From CANLBN01 sp050633525 (lineage in GTDB: Bacteria; Pseudomonadota; Gammaproteobacteria; Pseudomonadales; Cellvibrionaceae), in contig JBOEGR010000008.1 of NCBI GenBank assembly GCA_050633525.1, forward strand, positions 42,377 to 106,376: a stretch of 64,000 nt of DNA. The letters run 5' to 3'. This document shows, one piece after another, positions 41,218-50,254 of the stretch. The notes under the pieces are model-generated. The model had not been told where the DNA came from and ran no database searches. It saw only the letters and a list, made by a program, of their open reading frames with translations. The translations under genes and the position numbers were made by a program. Every line of letters begins with the position of its first letter. The first letter of the stretch is position 1.

Positions 41218-44200
41218 ATGAAACCAAGGAATGACCCCATCACTATGCATTCAAAATTAGTCCAGTATTTCAATGCCTGTTATCAAGCTGATAATAGAGA
41301 GCAAAGCCTTTGGGATATCTTTGCGAAAGAGTGTGAATTTTTAAAGGTAACGTCCTCTGAAGCTTCTCACTCCTTGCTCTCCGACAGAATAACGGTTGAT
41401 GCTGAATATGGGCATCTATTACACAAGGCGGTTGAGACATATCGTCGAGAAAAAATACTCCTGTATGGATATTACTTGCTTACGGGCTTGTTTCCAGTGT
41501 CTCAGGCCTTTGGAGGCAAGGCAAAACGCGTCTGCTCGCCCTTGCTCTTTTTTGATGCAGTGTCAGAGCAAGTAGGTCCTGCTGAATTTTGTGTGAGATT
41601 AGATAAAGCCAGTATGCGTTGGAATACCACTTTATTGAACCAGCTCATTGATGATAAAGATGTTATTTCGGATTTGGATGATCAGCTCAAAGAAGGGGAG
41701 CTGCCCGACAAGCAGTGGCTGCTTGAGATATTAAAAACTCACAATTCTAAAAATAGAAGTGTCAGTATTTTAGACGTGCCAATAGCAGTTGAGGATATTA
41801 AAGAGGCTAAGAAAAAAGCAAAGTCGGACAATCTGGGCCTTGTTGATGGTGGTGCATTACTGTTGATGAAGCGCTCGTCTTCATCGCGGGGTATTATCGA
41901 TGAACTCAATCTTATCGCCGAAGCCGACACTATTTCCAGCCCCTTGGCAAAAACAATAAAGCAGGATGAAAAGAAAAAGAAGAAAAAACGTGTTTTTCAT
42001 CTTGATAATGTGCCGGGAATATTAAGCCATGCGCAGAGTCGAGCTTTGGCTAACGCGGCAAAAAAAGACCTGAGCCTTTTAGTGGGGCCGCCGGGAACGG
42101 GTAAAAGTTATACCATTGCTTGTATTGTGCTAGAAAGTTTTATGCGGGGAGAATCCGTTTTAGTGGTATCCCAAAATGAATATGCAGTTGATGTTATTCA
42201 AGAAAAATTAGTTCAGAAGTTGGGCTTGTCCTCTGCAGCAATATTGCGAGCAGGAAAAAAAGATTATCACCGCTATTTAAAGCAATACATCGATAATATT
42301 ACCAAAGGTATCGGCTTGGATGAGCCAGGCCCAAGTTGGCATAAAGAGCTGCGTGGTGTTAAGCGTGAAATAAAAAGAAGCGAAGAGAAGTTTCATGAGT
42401 TGTCTAAACAGGCAGTTGCGGATGGTATATTTTTAGAAGGTATCATCAATGGCAATAAAAAGCCTTGGTTTTGGGAGCGCTATAAAATATGGAGTCAAAA
42501 AAAGAAGATAGAAAAATACGGTTTGCTCTGCGCTTTGTTGGACAATGTGAAAGAAAACCAGCTGGATAGAGAGGTTTTGTTATCAAAACATATTAATCGC
42601 ACTTATCTTGCTCAGTTAACTCGTACCTTGACGTATCATCGCGATGAGCTGGTACAATTTAATAGTGCCTTGCGCGCCAGAACATCCTCGACACAAGAGG
42701 CTCGTTTTTCACAAGTTGATTATTCTATTTTGTTAGGGGCTTTGCCAGTATGGTTAAGCTCTTTGTCATCGTTATACAAAACTTTACCCTTACAGCCGGA
42801 TTTATTTGATTTGGTCATTATTGATGAGGCGACTCAATGCGATATTGCCTCCTGTATCCCAGCTTTGTATAGAGCCAAAAGAGCGGTAGTAGTGGGTGAC
42901 CCCAAACAGCTACGGCATTTTTCTTTTTTATCTCGTAAAAAACAACAGGCCTTACAAGAAAAAATAGGGCTTAGTGATAGCCGTGTTGAACTCAGTTATC
43001 GCGATAAGAGTATGATCGACTTTGCTGACAGCGCTATCGCCTCCCAGCAAGATGTTGTGATGTTAGATGAGCACTACCGTAGTTCGCCCGATATTATTGA
43101 TTTTAGTAACCGGCACTTTTATCAAAATAGCTTGCGCGTGATGACAGAAAAGCCCAGTCTCAAGTCTAAAGCAGGTGTTGAAATTGTTAATGTTCATAAA
43201 GGTCGGCGTAATAAGGGCGTTAATAAAGTCGAATTAAATGCAGTATTTGTTAAGTTAAATGAATTGTTGGGCAAGCAAAAAAATATCCCAGATCAATATA
43301 AGTTGTCTATCGGTGTTTTGTCTTTCTTTCGAGATCAGGCCGAAGCACTACAAAAAGAAATATTTAATTGTTTTGATTTAGATACTGTGATGGCGCATCA
43401 ATTACGAGCAGGCACACCTTATGCTTTTCAAGGCGAAGAGCGAGATATTATGCTGATTTCATGCGCGGTAGATGATGCTACAAGTGGAAGCGCTTATGCC
43501 TATTTAAATCGAGATGATGTATTTAATGTAGCCGTCACCCGTGCGCGAGATTTACAAATCCTTTTCTTGTCCGCAACGGTCGATACCATGCCGTCGCGTA
43601 ATCTACTACGCCTTTATGTCGAGTCTATCGGTAGTTATAAACATACAAAATCTCAGTATGACGAGTCTTTAGATAAAAATATCGAAGAGCTATCATCGGT
43701 TCTCGTCGGTAAAGGTATTAAAGTATTGCGAAACTACCCTATAGCCGGTCTGTCCATGGATTTGGTCGCAATGTATGAGTCGCAAACGATTGCCATTGAT
43801 TTAGTGGGTTTTCCCGGCGAGCATGAAGACGTTTTACATTTAGACCGCTATAAAATATTTGAACGAGCCGGTTTAAAGATATTCCCCCTGAGTTATAGTG
43901 CATGGGTTTTTGAGCGGGACTCTGTGCTAGAAAGTATCGAGAGCGTGTTTGCTTCTTTGGTATCAGAAAAGATTGATCGTTTATCCCTGCAGCAAATGTC
44001 TACTCGATGGGTAAAGCTTTTATCTACTAACTCTGATTTGGCTAGTAGAGTCAGAAGCTTAGAGTTTAACCTAGTCGAGCTTGCTCATGAGCGATCCCTG
44101 TATCAGTTGGACAGTATTATCGATAGTTACAATAAATTGAACTGGGTTCTCGAACAGCGTTTAAACGAAGGCGAGCTAACCTATATTCGATATCGTACAA

Positions 44201-44523
44201 TAGCAGAGAAAGTATTTGATCTTGTGGTTGGGAATTTAGAAAAAATATTTGTTCTAATGAAAACGGCCAATGTTAGTAATGACGACCAGCTTCATAAAAA
44301 TAATTTGGAAGAGCAATACACAGATATAGAAAAACAAAGAGAGAGGTCTGTTGATCAATTAATTAACCTAAATGCAGAGGCCATCCTCTCCGCAGAATCA
44401 ATGACGCTAAAATGGAGTCAGTTAGATACGGAGTCAGCAGTTTATGGCGCCTCTGCTGAAGCCGTATTAAAGGAGTTGAGCGAGTTGGAAAAAAGAATCG
44501 ATAGCTATGCTACTAGAGCATAG
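41218..44523 (+). CDS. SF1 (Dna2/Upf1-like) helicase with C-terminal Vsr/DUF559-like domain
   Basis: An 1101-residue protein. Helicase motifs: Walker A GPPGTGKSYT (about 291), Walker B VIIDEATQCD (about 534), motif III VVGDPKQLRHFSF, motif IV-region DEHYRSSPDIIDF (about 618), QGEERDIMLIS and VAVTRARD. A C-terminal block (about 835-900) reads MDLVAMYESQTIAIDLVG then LDRYKIFERAGLKIFPL, the pattern of Vsr/MTES_1575-type nuclease folds, but the expected catalytic acidic-Lys pair is not intact. The tail is helical. Resembles accessory genome-defence helicases. Monocistronic; convergent with the CHAT operon. Confidence 0.8.
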   Translation: MKPRNDPITMHSKLVQYFNACYQADNREQSLWDIFAKECEFLKVTSSEASHSLLSDRITVDAEYGHLLHKAVETYRREKILLYGYYLLTGLFPVSQAFGGKAKRVCSPLLFFDAVSEQVGPAEFCVRLDKASMRWNTTLLNQLIDDKDVISDLDDQLKEGELPDKQWLLEILKTHNSKNRSVSILDVPIAVEDIKEAKKKAKSDNLGLVDGGALLLMKRSSSSRGIIDELNLIAEADTISSPLAKTIKQDEKKKKKKRVFHLDNVPGILSHAQSRALANAAKKDLSLLVGPPGTGKSYTIACIVLESFMRGESVLVVSQNEYAVDVIQEKLVQKLGLSSAAILRAGKKDYHRYLKQYIDNITKGIGLDEPGPSWHKELRGVKREIKRSEEKFHELSKQAVADGIFLEGIINGNKKPWFWERYKIWSQKKKIEKYGLLCALLDNVKENQLDREVLLSKHINRTYLAQLTRTLTYHRDELVQFNSALRARTSSTQEARFSQVDYSILLGALPVWLSSLSSLYKTLPLQPDLFDLVIIDEATQCDIASCIPALYRAKRAVVVGDPKQLRHFSFLSRKKQQALQEKIGLSDSRVELSYRDKSMIDFADSAIASQQDVVMLDEHYRSSPDIIDFSNRHFYQNSLRVMTEKPSLKSKAGVEIVNVHKGRRNKGVNKVELNAVFVKLNELLGKQKNIPDQYKLSIGVLSFFRDQAEALQKEIFNCFDLDTVMAHQLRAGTPYAFQGEERDIMLISCAVDDATSGSAYAYLNRDDVFNVAVTRARDLQILFLSATVDTMPSRNLLRLYVESIGSYKHTKSQYDESLDKNIEELSSVLVGKGIKVLRNYPIAGLSMDLVAMYESQTIAIDLVGFPGEHEDVLHLDRYKIFERAGLKIFPLSYSAWVFERDSVLESIESVFASLVSEKIDRLSLQQMSTRWVKLLSTNSDLASRVRSLEFNLVELAHERSLYQLDSIIDSYNKLNWVLEQRLNEGELTYIRYRTIAEKVFDLVVGNLEKIFVLMKTANVSNDDQLHKNNLEEQYTDIEKQRERSVDQLINLNAEAILSAESMTLKWSQLDTESAVYGASAEAVLKELSELEKRIDSYATRA

Positions 44524-44545
44524 CGTTAATCGATGTAGTGTCTTT

Positions 44546-47500
44546 TTATAATGCAATAGGAGCCGGGTTGCCGATAAGAACAAAGGCAGCCCAGTGTGTT
44601 GCTTTGCTAAAGTCATTCCTAACGGCTTTTTGTGCTATTTGTAGTGCTCTATCTTTTGTTTGGCCTTGAAGTAAAGCCTCGTAAAAATGAGCCATAAAGG
44701 TTTCGGTAACCGCGTCATCTACCGGGTGGAGAGAGGCGACCACAGCGTTTGTGCCTGCATCCATAAATGCACTGCTAATAGTGCTGAACTCATTATTTAA
44801 ATTAAAATTGTTGGTTCTTCCCGATTCGCAAGCGCTCAACACGGCCAAGTCTAAACCTGTTAAGTCCAGCGACCTTATATCGTTAACATAAAAAGAATTG
44901 TCTTTGCTTTGTTCGGCAGCAATTTTTAAACTTGAAAAATCAGGTAAATCATCATTTAGCTTGGCATGGCCGGCAAAGTGCACAATTTTATAATCTGAAA
45001 TGGTCTTTTTAATAGCCGTTCGAGTGACCTCGTTATCCAATAATATGTCGGAGTCGTTGGATGTAAAAATGCTGTTAATTCTTTCTGCTTCTCTTTTGGC
45101 TCCAGGTAAGGGCGCTACACCAGCGACCTGAGTGGGTGCCAGTACCAGCATCTTTTTATTTTTCTTGCTTTGGGTGTTGCCTAAGAAAATGTCATGAATG
45201 CTAGGGGAGTAACGTAATAAATGCGTGTCGCTCAAGTAATTTTTTCCATTGGCTGAAAGAGCAGAAAATGGCAAGTTCTGTAGAGGGCCATTGACCACTA
45301 AGACCACTTTTTCTTTCAGTTGCTTTGTATAAGGTGCAATCAGTGTTTGATAGATCTCTGCCTGTGTATCGCTGGTATAACCATTTCTAAGAAAGTGAAG
45401 GTCGCGAGTATTAAATGTCGCGCCTTGTATTTCTTCGCTATTGGTTACAAATGAAAAAGTGGTTTCAGGGCTTACCCAGTAAGACAAAATAGAGGTGTCT
45501 TGTCCGACATTCTTCATTATCTCTTTGATGGTCGATAAACCATTCTTAGCGTATTGCTTATTCTTATTTGAATTGACAAATGCAATGCCGTCTATCAAGG
45601 GGGCCGAACGTAATAAATCATCATCAGCGCCTGCGCTAGTGGCCAGTATCGCTTGTGACTCATCGTCTTTCGACTGTTTTTCGATAGATCTATTTTGGGC
45701 GTTCACAATCACGGTTTGTCGTGTTTTTTCTAGTGCTCGATTACCCCATAAGCTATTAAATATTTCCACCTTGCCAACATAGTGTTGAACTTCGCTTGAG
45801 TCGAGCCAAGGTAATAATGGGTCTAACCCTGTTAAACTTGGCATCAATGGGCTGGTGACATCCCGGAAAGAGTTTTTAAATTGTTTATCCGATAAGTTTT
45901 TAGCGCTGCGAAATGCATCGGCATCGCCTTTATTTTTGGCTGTCTTTTCGGCTTGGCGGATCAGCGTTTTATACTCTTGCATCAAGCCTGCTTGTAGCTC
46001 ACTCAACTGTTTTGAATTAAGGTAGCCGTAAAGGCGCGAGTTGCCCAAATTAGCATGGCGAGCCATTTCTATATATTGCAAGGCTTTAGGAAAGGCATTT
46101 ACGCTAATCGCTCGTTTAGCCGCGAGCTCCACTAGGTAAGTTTGCGTTGGGAAAGGTGAGGCCATCGTTTCCATAGCCGAAAGAGGTCGTGTGTACCAGT
46201 AGGCAATAGCAGTATCAAACTGTTTGAGTGCATTTGAACTCTCGCCAATTAAGTGAAAGTGTTTTGCTTTAATATAAGCCTCATAGGCGGTAGTGCTTGC
46301 AGATAAAACACCCTTGACTTGGGCTTGCTCTGCTTTTTTATCTAGCCACGATTTCGCACTGTCTGAATCTTGAATCGCAATAAAATAATTGGCGATGCCG
46401 AGTTGAAATAGCCGCTGCCGATTCGCTAGCTCACGAATACGTTCAATTTGGGTGCCATGTATATCTTGATACTGATCCATATTGGCAAAGGCAGGGTTGT
46501 TTTTTAATTGTTCTTTCATTTTCTCTGGTGAGAATATATTTTGAAACTGATCTTTATTCTCTGCCATCTTGGCTTGAATCTGCGACTGCATCTTGGCCAT
46601 CATTTCAGGAGGAAGCCCCATTTCTTTCATTTTATCTTGCATCATGCTTTCCATGCCTTTGGGGCTTAACATTTCTTTTACGCCATTTTTTTCCATCATG
46701 AACATTGCTTCTTGTATCATGGCATCTTCATTGTTGAGCTGGGCAAGAGTGTTTAGTTCTTTTGATAAGGCTTGATGCTTTTCTATAATGCTATTTAATG
46801 TTGACTGTAATGCTTTCGTGTTTTTATTTTTATTGTGAAATTGTTTGCCCATTTCGCTAAGAATATTGGTCCATGCCAGCATATGGGGCCACCGTTTATT
46901 AGGTATAGATTTATCCATATAATCTATTGCTTTATTTAAATATGCTTCTACTTTTTGGTCTTCTCCGTCTATTTTAAGTTTATGGACTAAGGCTAAATAA
47001 ATAGACAGTGGTATAGATGGCATTGCACTGCCGTTTTCTGTTTCGTTAAGCTCTTGGGCGCGTAATACTACATCAATTAATGTGACATAATAATTCAGGT
47101 CTCGGCTGTTGCGTCCGATCGTACTTATCGCACCCATACCGATTTCTTGTATCAGCTCATTTTTGTAACCGCACTGGCTCAGTGAGGCGATAAATTTGTT
47201 TCGTCTTCTATCGGGGTGTTTTCCGTATTGTTGTATTACTTCGGTTGATGCTAAATATTGATTTAAAGCGTTTAGAACACTTAATTCGGTGATCCCGTCA
47301 TCGCTAATGTTGTTCCCTCTTTTTGCTTCCATCATGCGAGCGAAGTGCTGGCCCATAATATCAGCTGATTGTTGTTTGGTTTGGTCTGCATCTGAAGTGT
47401 TAATGTCCGGTGCAGGGCTGCCTTCACTGTATTTTGAGCACAATTTATTTTGGACCATCCCATAAAACGATTTTTTGTTGCGCGAGCTCTCTCGGCCTTG

Positions 47501-48025
47501 TTGATATTGCTGACCGAATTGAAGGGCCTGCATGAGATCGGTTTTCTTGGAGCCAGACCCAATATTACTGATGTCTGGCAATGAGGCTGTATTTTGTTGT
47601 GTTTGGCTTAAGGCGTTAGTGGATGCGAGCATTTGGTTTGCAAGTGTGTAAGCCTTAAAGCTCAGCTCTAAATTTTTTTGATTAAAATAATATAAACCAA
47701 TACCGGCCATGGCGCTGGCGAGGTGATCATAATCATCTTGCGTTAGTGTTTGTATTTTATGGCTGCTGCGACAGGATCCTGTTACATTTTGATCGATTGA
47801 TTTAGGCCAGCCTATACAGATGGCCTGTTCAAAATGCATTAAAGATTGATTGTTGTCTTTGCCTTTTGTATCGATGTAATTAATACCTAGCAATGTCCTC
47901 GTTTTAACTTCTTCTTGAGGGTTTAAACCTTGCTTGAGCTGGCTTTCTAATGTGGCTGTATTATCTGCGCTTACCTCCATGCAGAATAAGATAGAGGTTG
48001 TATATAACAAACGTGCTAACTTCAT
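44546..48025 (-). CDS. Exported CHAT-domain protease with TPR-rich N-terminal region
   Basis: An 1159-residue protein with an apparent signal peptide (about 1-20, ending VSA-DN). A long helical/TPR region (about 40-750) includes a Met-rich stretch (about 440-500, MKEMGLPPEMMAKMQ). The C-terminal CHAT caspase-like domain (about 850-1155) keeps the His in HFAGHAKL (about 1017) and the Cys in SACESGR (about 1065). The catalytic dyad is intact. It is last in an operon with FecR-like and TPR membrane proteins. Export would be unusual, since many studied CHAT proteases are cytoplasmic. Substrate unknown. Confidence 0.85.
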   Translation of the reverse strand: MKLARLLYTTSILFCMEVSADNTATLESQLKQGLNPQEEVKTRTLLGINYIDTKGKDNNQSLMHFEQAICIGWPKSIDQNVTGSCRSSHKIQTLTQDDYDHLASAMAGIGLYYFNQKNLELSFKAYTLANQMLASTNALSQTQQNTASLPDISNIGSGSKKTDLMQALQFGQQYQQGRESSRNKKSFYGMVQNKLCSKYSEGSPAPDINTSDADQTKQQSADIMGQHFARMMEAKRGNNISDDGITELSVLNALNQYLASTEVIQQYGKHPDRRRNKFIASLSQCGYKNELIQEIGMGAISTIGRNSRDLNYYVTLIDVVLRAQELNETENGSAMPSIPLSIYLALVHKLKIDGEDQKVEAYLNKAIDYMDKSIPNKRWPHMLAWTNILSEMGKQFHNKNKNTKALQSTLNSIIEKHQALSKELNTLAQLNNEDAMIQEAMFMMEKNGVKEMLSPKGMESMMQDKMKEMGLPPEMMAKMQSQIQAKMAENKDQFQNIFSPEKMKEQLKNNPAFANMDQYQDIHGTQIERIRELANRQRLFQLGIANYFIAIQDSDSAKSWLDKKAEQAQVKGVLSASTTAYEAYIKAKHFHLIGESSNALKQFDTAIAYWYTRPLSAMETMASPFPTQTYLVELAAKRAISVNAFPKALQYIEMARHANLGNSRLYGYLNSKQLSELQAGLMQEYKTLIRQAEKTAKNKGDADAFRSAKNLSDKQFKNSFRDVTSPLMPSLTGLDPLLPWLDSSEVQHYVGKVEIFNSLWGNRALEKTRQTVIVNAQNRSIEKQSKDDESQAILATSAGADDDLLRSAPLIDGIAFVNSNKNKQYAKNGLSTIKEIMKNVGQDTSILSYWVSPETTFSFVTNSEEIQGATFNTRDLHFLRNGYTSDTQAEIYQTLIAPYTKQLKEKVVLVVNGPLQNLPFSALSANGKNYLSDTHLLRYSPSIHDIFLGNTQSKKNKKMLVLAPTQVAGVAPLPGAKREAERINSIFTSNDSDILLDNEVTRTAIKKTISDYKIVHFAGHAKLNDDLPDFSSLKIAAEQSKDNSFYVNDIRSLDLTGLDLAVLSACESGRTNNFNLNNEFSTISSAFMDAGTNAVVASLHPVDDAVTETFMAHFYEALLQGQTKDRALQIAQKAVRNDFSKATHWAAFVLIGNPAPIAL

Positions 48026-48064
48026 TTTTATCTCCTTATTGAATGATGATGTGCAGAGTGATAT

Positions 48065-49180
48065 TTAGTTTGATGCTCTGATGTGAGGGCAATAACTTGG
48101 GAATTTCTCGAAATCCGGCCCGGAAATGCGTTTAAGCTCTTGTTGCCAAAAAACAGACAAAGATGAAAACAGATAGCTAATCTCTTGGCAGGCATCGTTC
48201 GCTGTTAACTTATCGTTATTTTTAATACTGGCGACAATGGTGTCGTATAGTTCATAAACTCTGTAATCGACAGGAATACTTTGCTGTATGAGTAAGCTTG
48301 TCTTTTGTTGCTGAATAAATTGAGCTGGTGTGCTTGTTGCCTTTTCTAGATTTTTTAGGGCCTCAGAAAAGCACTCTTTATCTATAAGGCGAATCGCAGT
48401 GAAATAAGAATTTATGGCTTTTTGTTTATTTCCACTTTTAATTTTGTTCTGTGCTTTGCATTCATTGCGTTTTTTGACAGTGATAACACCATTAAATGCA
48501 GTATCTGATAGAGATGAATAACCTTTAGTATCTTTTTTGACTTCACTTATTTCTATTCGGTAAGGCTTCCCATGCTGAAATGATTTTTGTATGTCGCTAG
48601 GAATAGTATATTGGTGCTTGTGAAACGTTTTTCGTTTTGAGTGTAAATTGTTAAAATATGCTTCGTGAATGAGTGTGTTCTTTTTATCACTATGTATGGT
48701 CAGTCTGTATTCATTGATGTCATTATTTTGGGTTCCCCAAATAATCTTAGAGAGTGACGATACCGTTTCTTGTCGCGGAAATAATAAAATAGGTGCTTTG
48801 TTTTCATTGTCTGCTCTTGTTATGTTGGGGTGTAGTTTGTTAGGGCAGATGCTATTTATCTTGTCGCCTTTCTTAATTGTCTTTAATTCTGTAAAAGGTT
48901 TGCATAAGACAGTGATAACACTACCATCGCCGATGGTGAGCGCTGCATCGCTAGAAATCCGCATCCCCGGCACAACCGTTACAGCATTTTTTCCTGCAAG
49001 GTAAGGTTTAATCTCTGCTGTAGATGTGCCCGAGATAGACTCCACATACATTGTCGACTTTCCATAACAATTGATTGCCAGCAATGCACTGAACCATATA
49101 ATAGGGCGTATTGCAGCCGCTCTCGGTTTTTTGTCTTTTGGTCGCTCACTAAAATGCTTGGTACAGTTTTCTCGTATCAC
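48065..49180 (-). CDS. FecR-like secreted/anchored protein
   Basis: About 371 residues. After a basic N-terminus there is one hydrophobic segment (PIIWFSALLAINCYG). A FecR-like beta domain follows: VVPGMRISSDAALTIGDGSVITVLC (residues about 55-80). The rest is a helical, Lys-rich region with Cys residues. The frame is open to TTG 49186, but GTG 49178-49180 has GGGAG seven bases upstream and is the better start. It overlaps the TPR gene by about 32 bases. FecR-like domains here probably bind a surface ligand or regulate the CHAT protein; that is inference. Confidence 0.7.
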   Translation of the reverse strand: MIRENCTKHFSERPKDKKPRAAAIRPIIWFSALLAINCYGKSTMYVESISGTSTAEIKPYLAGKNAVTVVPGMRISSDAALTIGDGSVITVLCKPFTELKTIKKGDKINSICPNKLHPNITRADNENKAPILLFPRQETVSSLSKIIWGTQNNDINEYRLTIHSDKKNTLIHEAYFNNLHSKRKTFHKHQYTIPSDIQKSFQHGKPYRIEISEVKKDTKGYSSLSDTAFNGVITVKKRNECKAQNKIKSGNKQKAINSYFTAIRLIDKECFSEALKNLEKATSTPAQFIQQQKTSLLIQQSIPVDYRVYELYDTIVASIKNNDKLTANDACQEISYLFSSLSVFWQQELKRISGPDFEKFPSYCPHIRASN

Positions 49181-50090
49181 GTTCAAACTCCCTCTCTATT
49201 CCTGTGTAAGTGGTATTGGTGTTGGCAATACAGTTGTCAAAATGTTGGTTTGATAGAGTATCCTTTTTCTTTGTTTTTATTTCTGCTGCAGCTTTAATGC
49301 AAAAACTAATTAGGTGAGAGCGAATGACACCCTCTTCGATAAAGCTAGCAATGGCCTTGTTAATGTAATGGAGGCTTTTTTCGTATTCCCCTAGTCGGCT
49401 GTAAGCCCATGCTATATTTTTATGGATAACGGCATTCTTTTCTGTCGGACTTTGTGAGCCGTCAATAAAGTGTTCGGCTTGTAAGGCAAGGTAGAGTAGA
49501 TCGAGTGCATCATCGTAGGCTTTACTTTTTATATAGAGTCTAGCGAGATTGTTATAGGCTTCAAAAGGTGAGTTGTGGTTTCTAATAGCCAGCCAATAGT
49601 TCTCTTCTGCTAAGGGGTATTTAGAGATCTCTTCATATAAGTTGGCAAGGGAAAAGTGTACGTCGCTTCTGCCTGATTGTAACAGCAGTGCTTTCTCATA
49701 CTTATTGATGGCAGTATGTAATTGTTTGTTTGAGTGGGCTTCTTGGCCGCTTTCGAAGTTTAAGTCGCTGAAGAAAGGTAGGCTGAGATGGCTTATAAGT
49801 GTCGCCAATAAAAGGACTACATTACCCATTAGTAAAAAAGACTTTTTCTTCTTGGCTTTTACTTTTATTTTGCTTTCTTTGAAGGGTAATACGTATTTCG
49901 ATAAATTCCATGCAGGCAAAATACTCAGCAGTGCTAAGAAAAGGCCTAAAGTCTCGAATACCGCGTTAGCGCCGACGCCAATAATTTTGAAAACGTTTAC
50001 TAAAAGGCTTAACAGTAGTAGGAAGTTGATGGTGACAAAAACAATGGCAATAAATCGATTGGTAACCAGCTGTAAAAATGGCTTCTCCAT
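49149..50090 (-). CDS. Membrane-anchored TPR protein
   Basis: A 313-residue protein with three hydrophobic helices in the first 105 residues (about 12-32, 42-60 and 85-103), followed by TPR units: NKQLHTAINKYEKALLL, VHFSLANLYEEISKYPLAEENY, AYNNLARLYIKSKAYDDALDLL and NIAWAYSRLGEYEKSLHYI. It probably displays the TPR domain outside the membrane. First gene of the TPR-FecR-CHAT operon. Confidence 0.8.
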   Translation of the reverse strand: MEKPFLQLVTNRFIAIVFVTINFLLLLSLLVNVFKIIGVGANAVFETLGLFLALLSILPAWNLSKYVLPFKESKIKVKAKKKKSFLLMGNVVLLLATLISHLSLPFFSDLNFESGQEAHSNKQLHTAINKYEKALLLQSGRSDVHFSLANLYEEISKYPLAEENYWLAIRNHNSPFEAYNNLARLYIKSKAYDDALDLLYLALQAEHFIDGSQSPTEKNAVIHKNIAWAYSRLGEYEKSLHYINKAIASFIEEGVIRSHLISFCIKAAAEIKTKKKDTLSNQHFDNCIANTNTTYTGIEREFERDTRKLYQAF

Positions 50091-50176
50091 GTCATTATGT
50101 TCCTTGATAATGAGGAGTAAAATTTGTCTTTTTGCCTAAAGTGAATAGAGAGGGTAATGGATTTTATTTGATTTTA

Positions 50177-50235
50177 AAAGCACGAATTTTTTTGGCGCGA
50201 ATTACAACAAAAATAGTACTATTTTGTCGTGCTTT
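50177..50235 (-). terminator. Large hairpin between the lipase-like gene and the TPR-FecR-CHAT operon
   Basis: Outer arms AAAGCACGA (50177-50185) and TCGTGCTTT (50227-50235); inside lies a perfect 16-base palindrome, AAAATAGTACTATTTT (50210-50225). Read on the minus strand the outer stem ends in CTTTTAAAAT. It lies 20 bases after the hydrolase stop and would separate its transcript from the operon downstream. The inner palindrome could be an operator. Confidence 0.5.
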
Positions 50236-50254
50236 CTATCATAGGGGCATTTCT

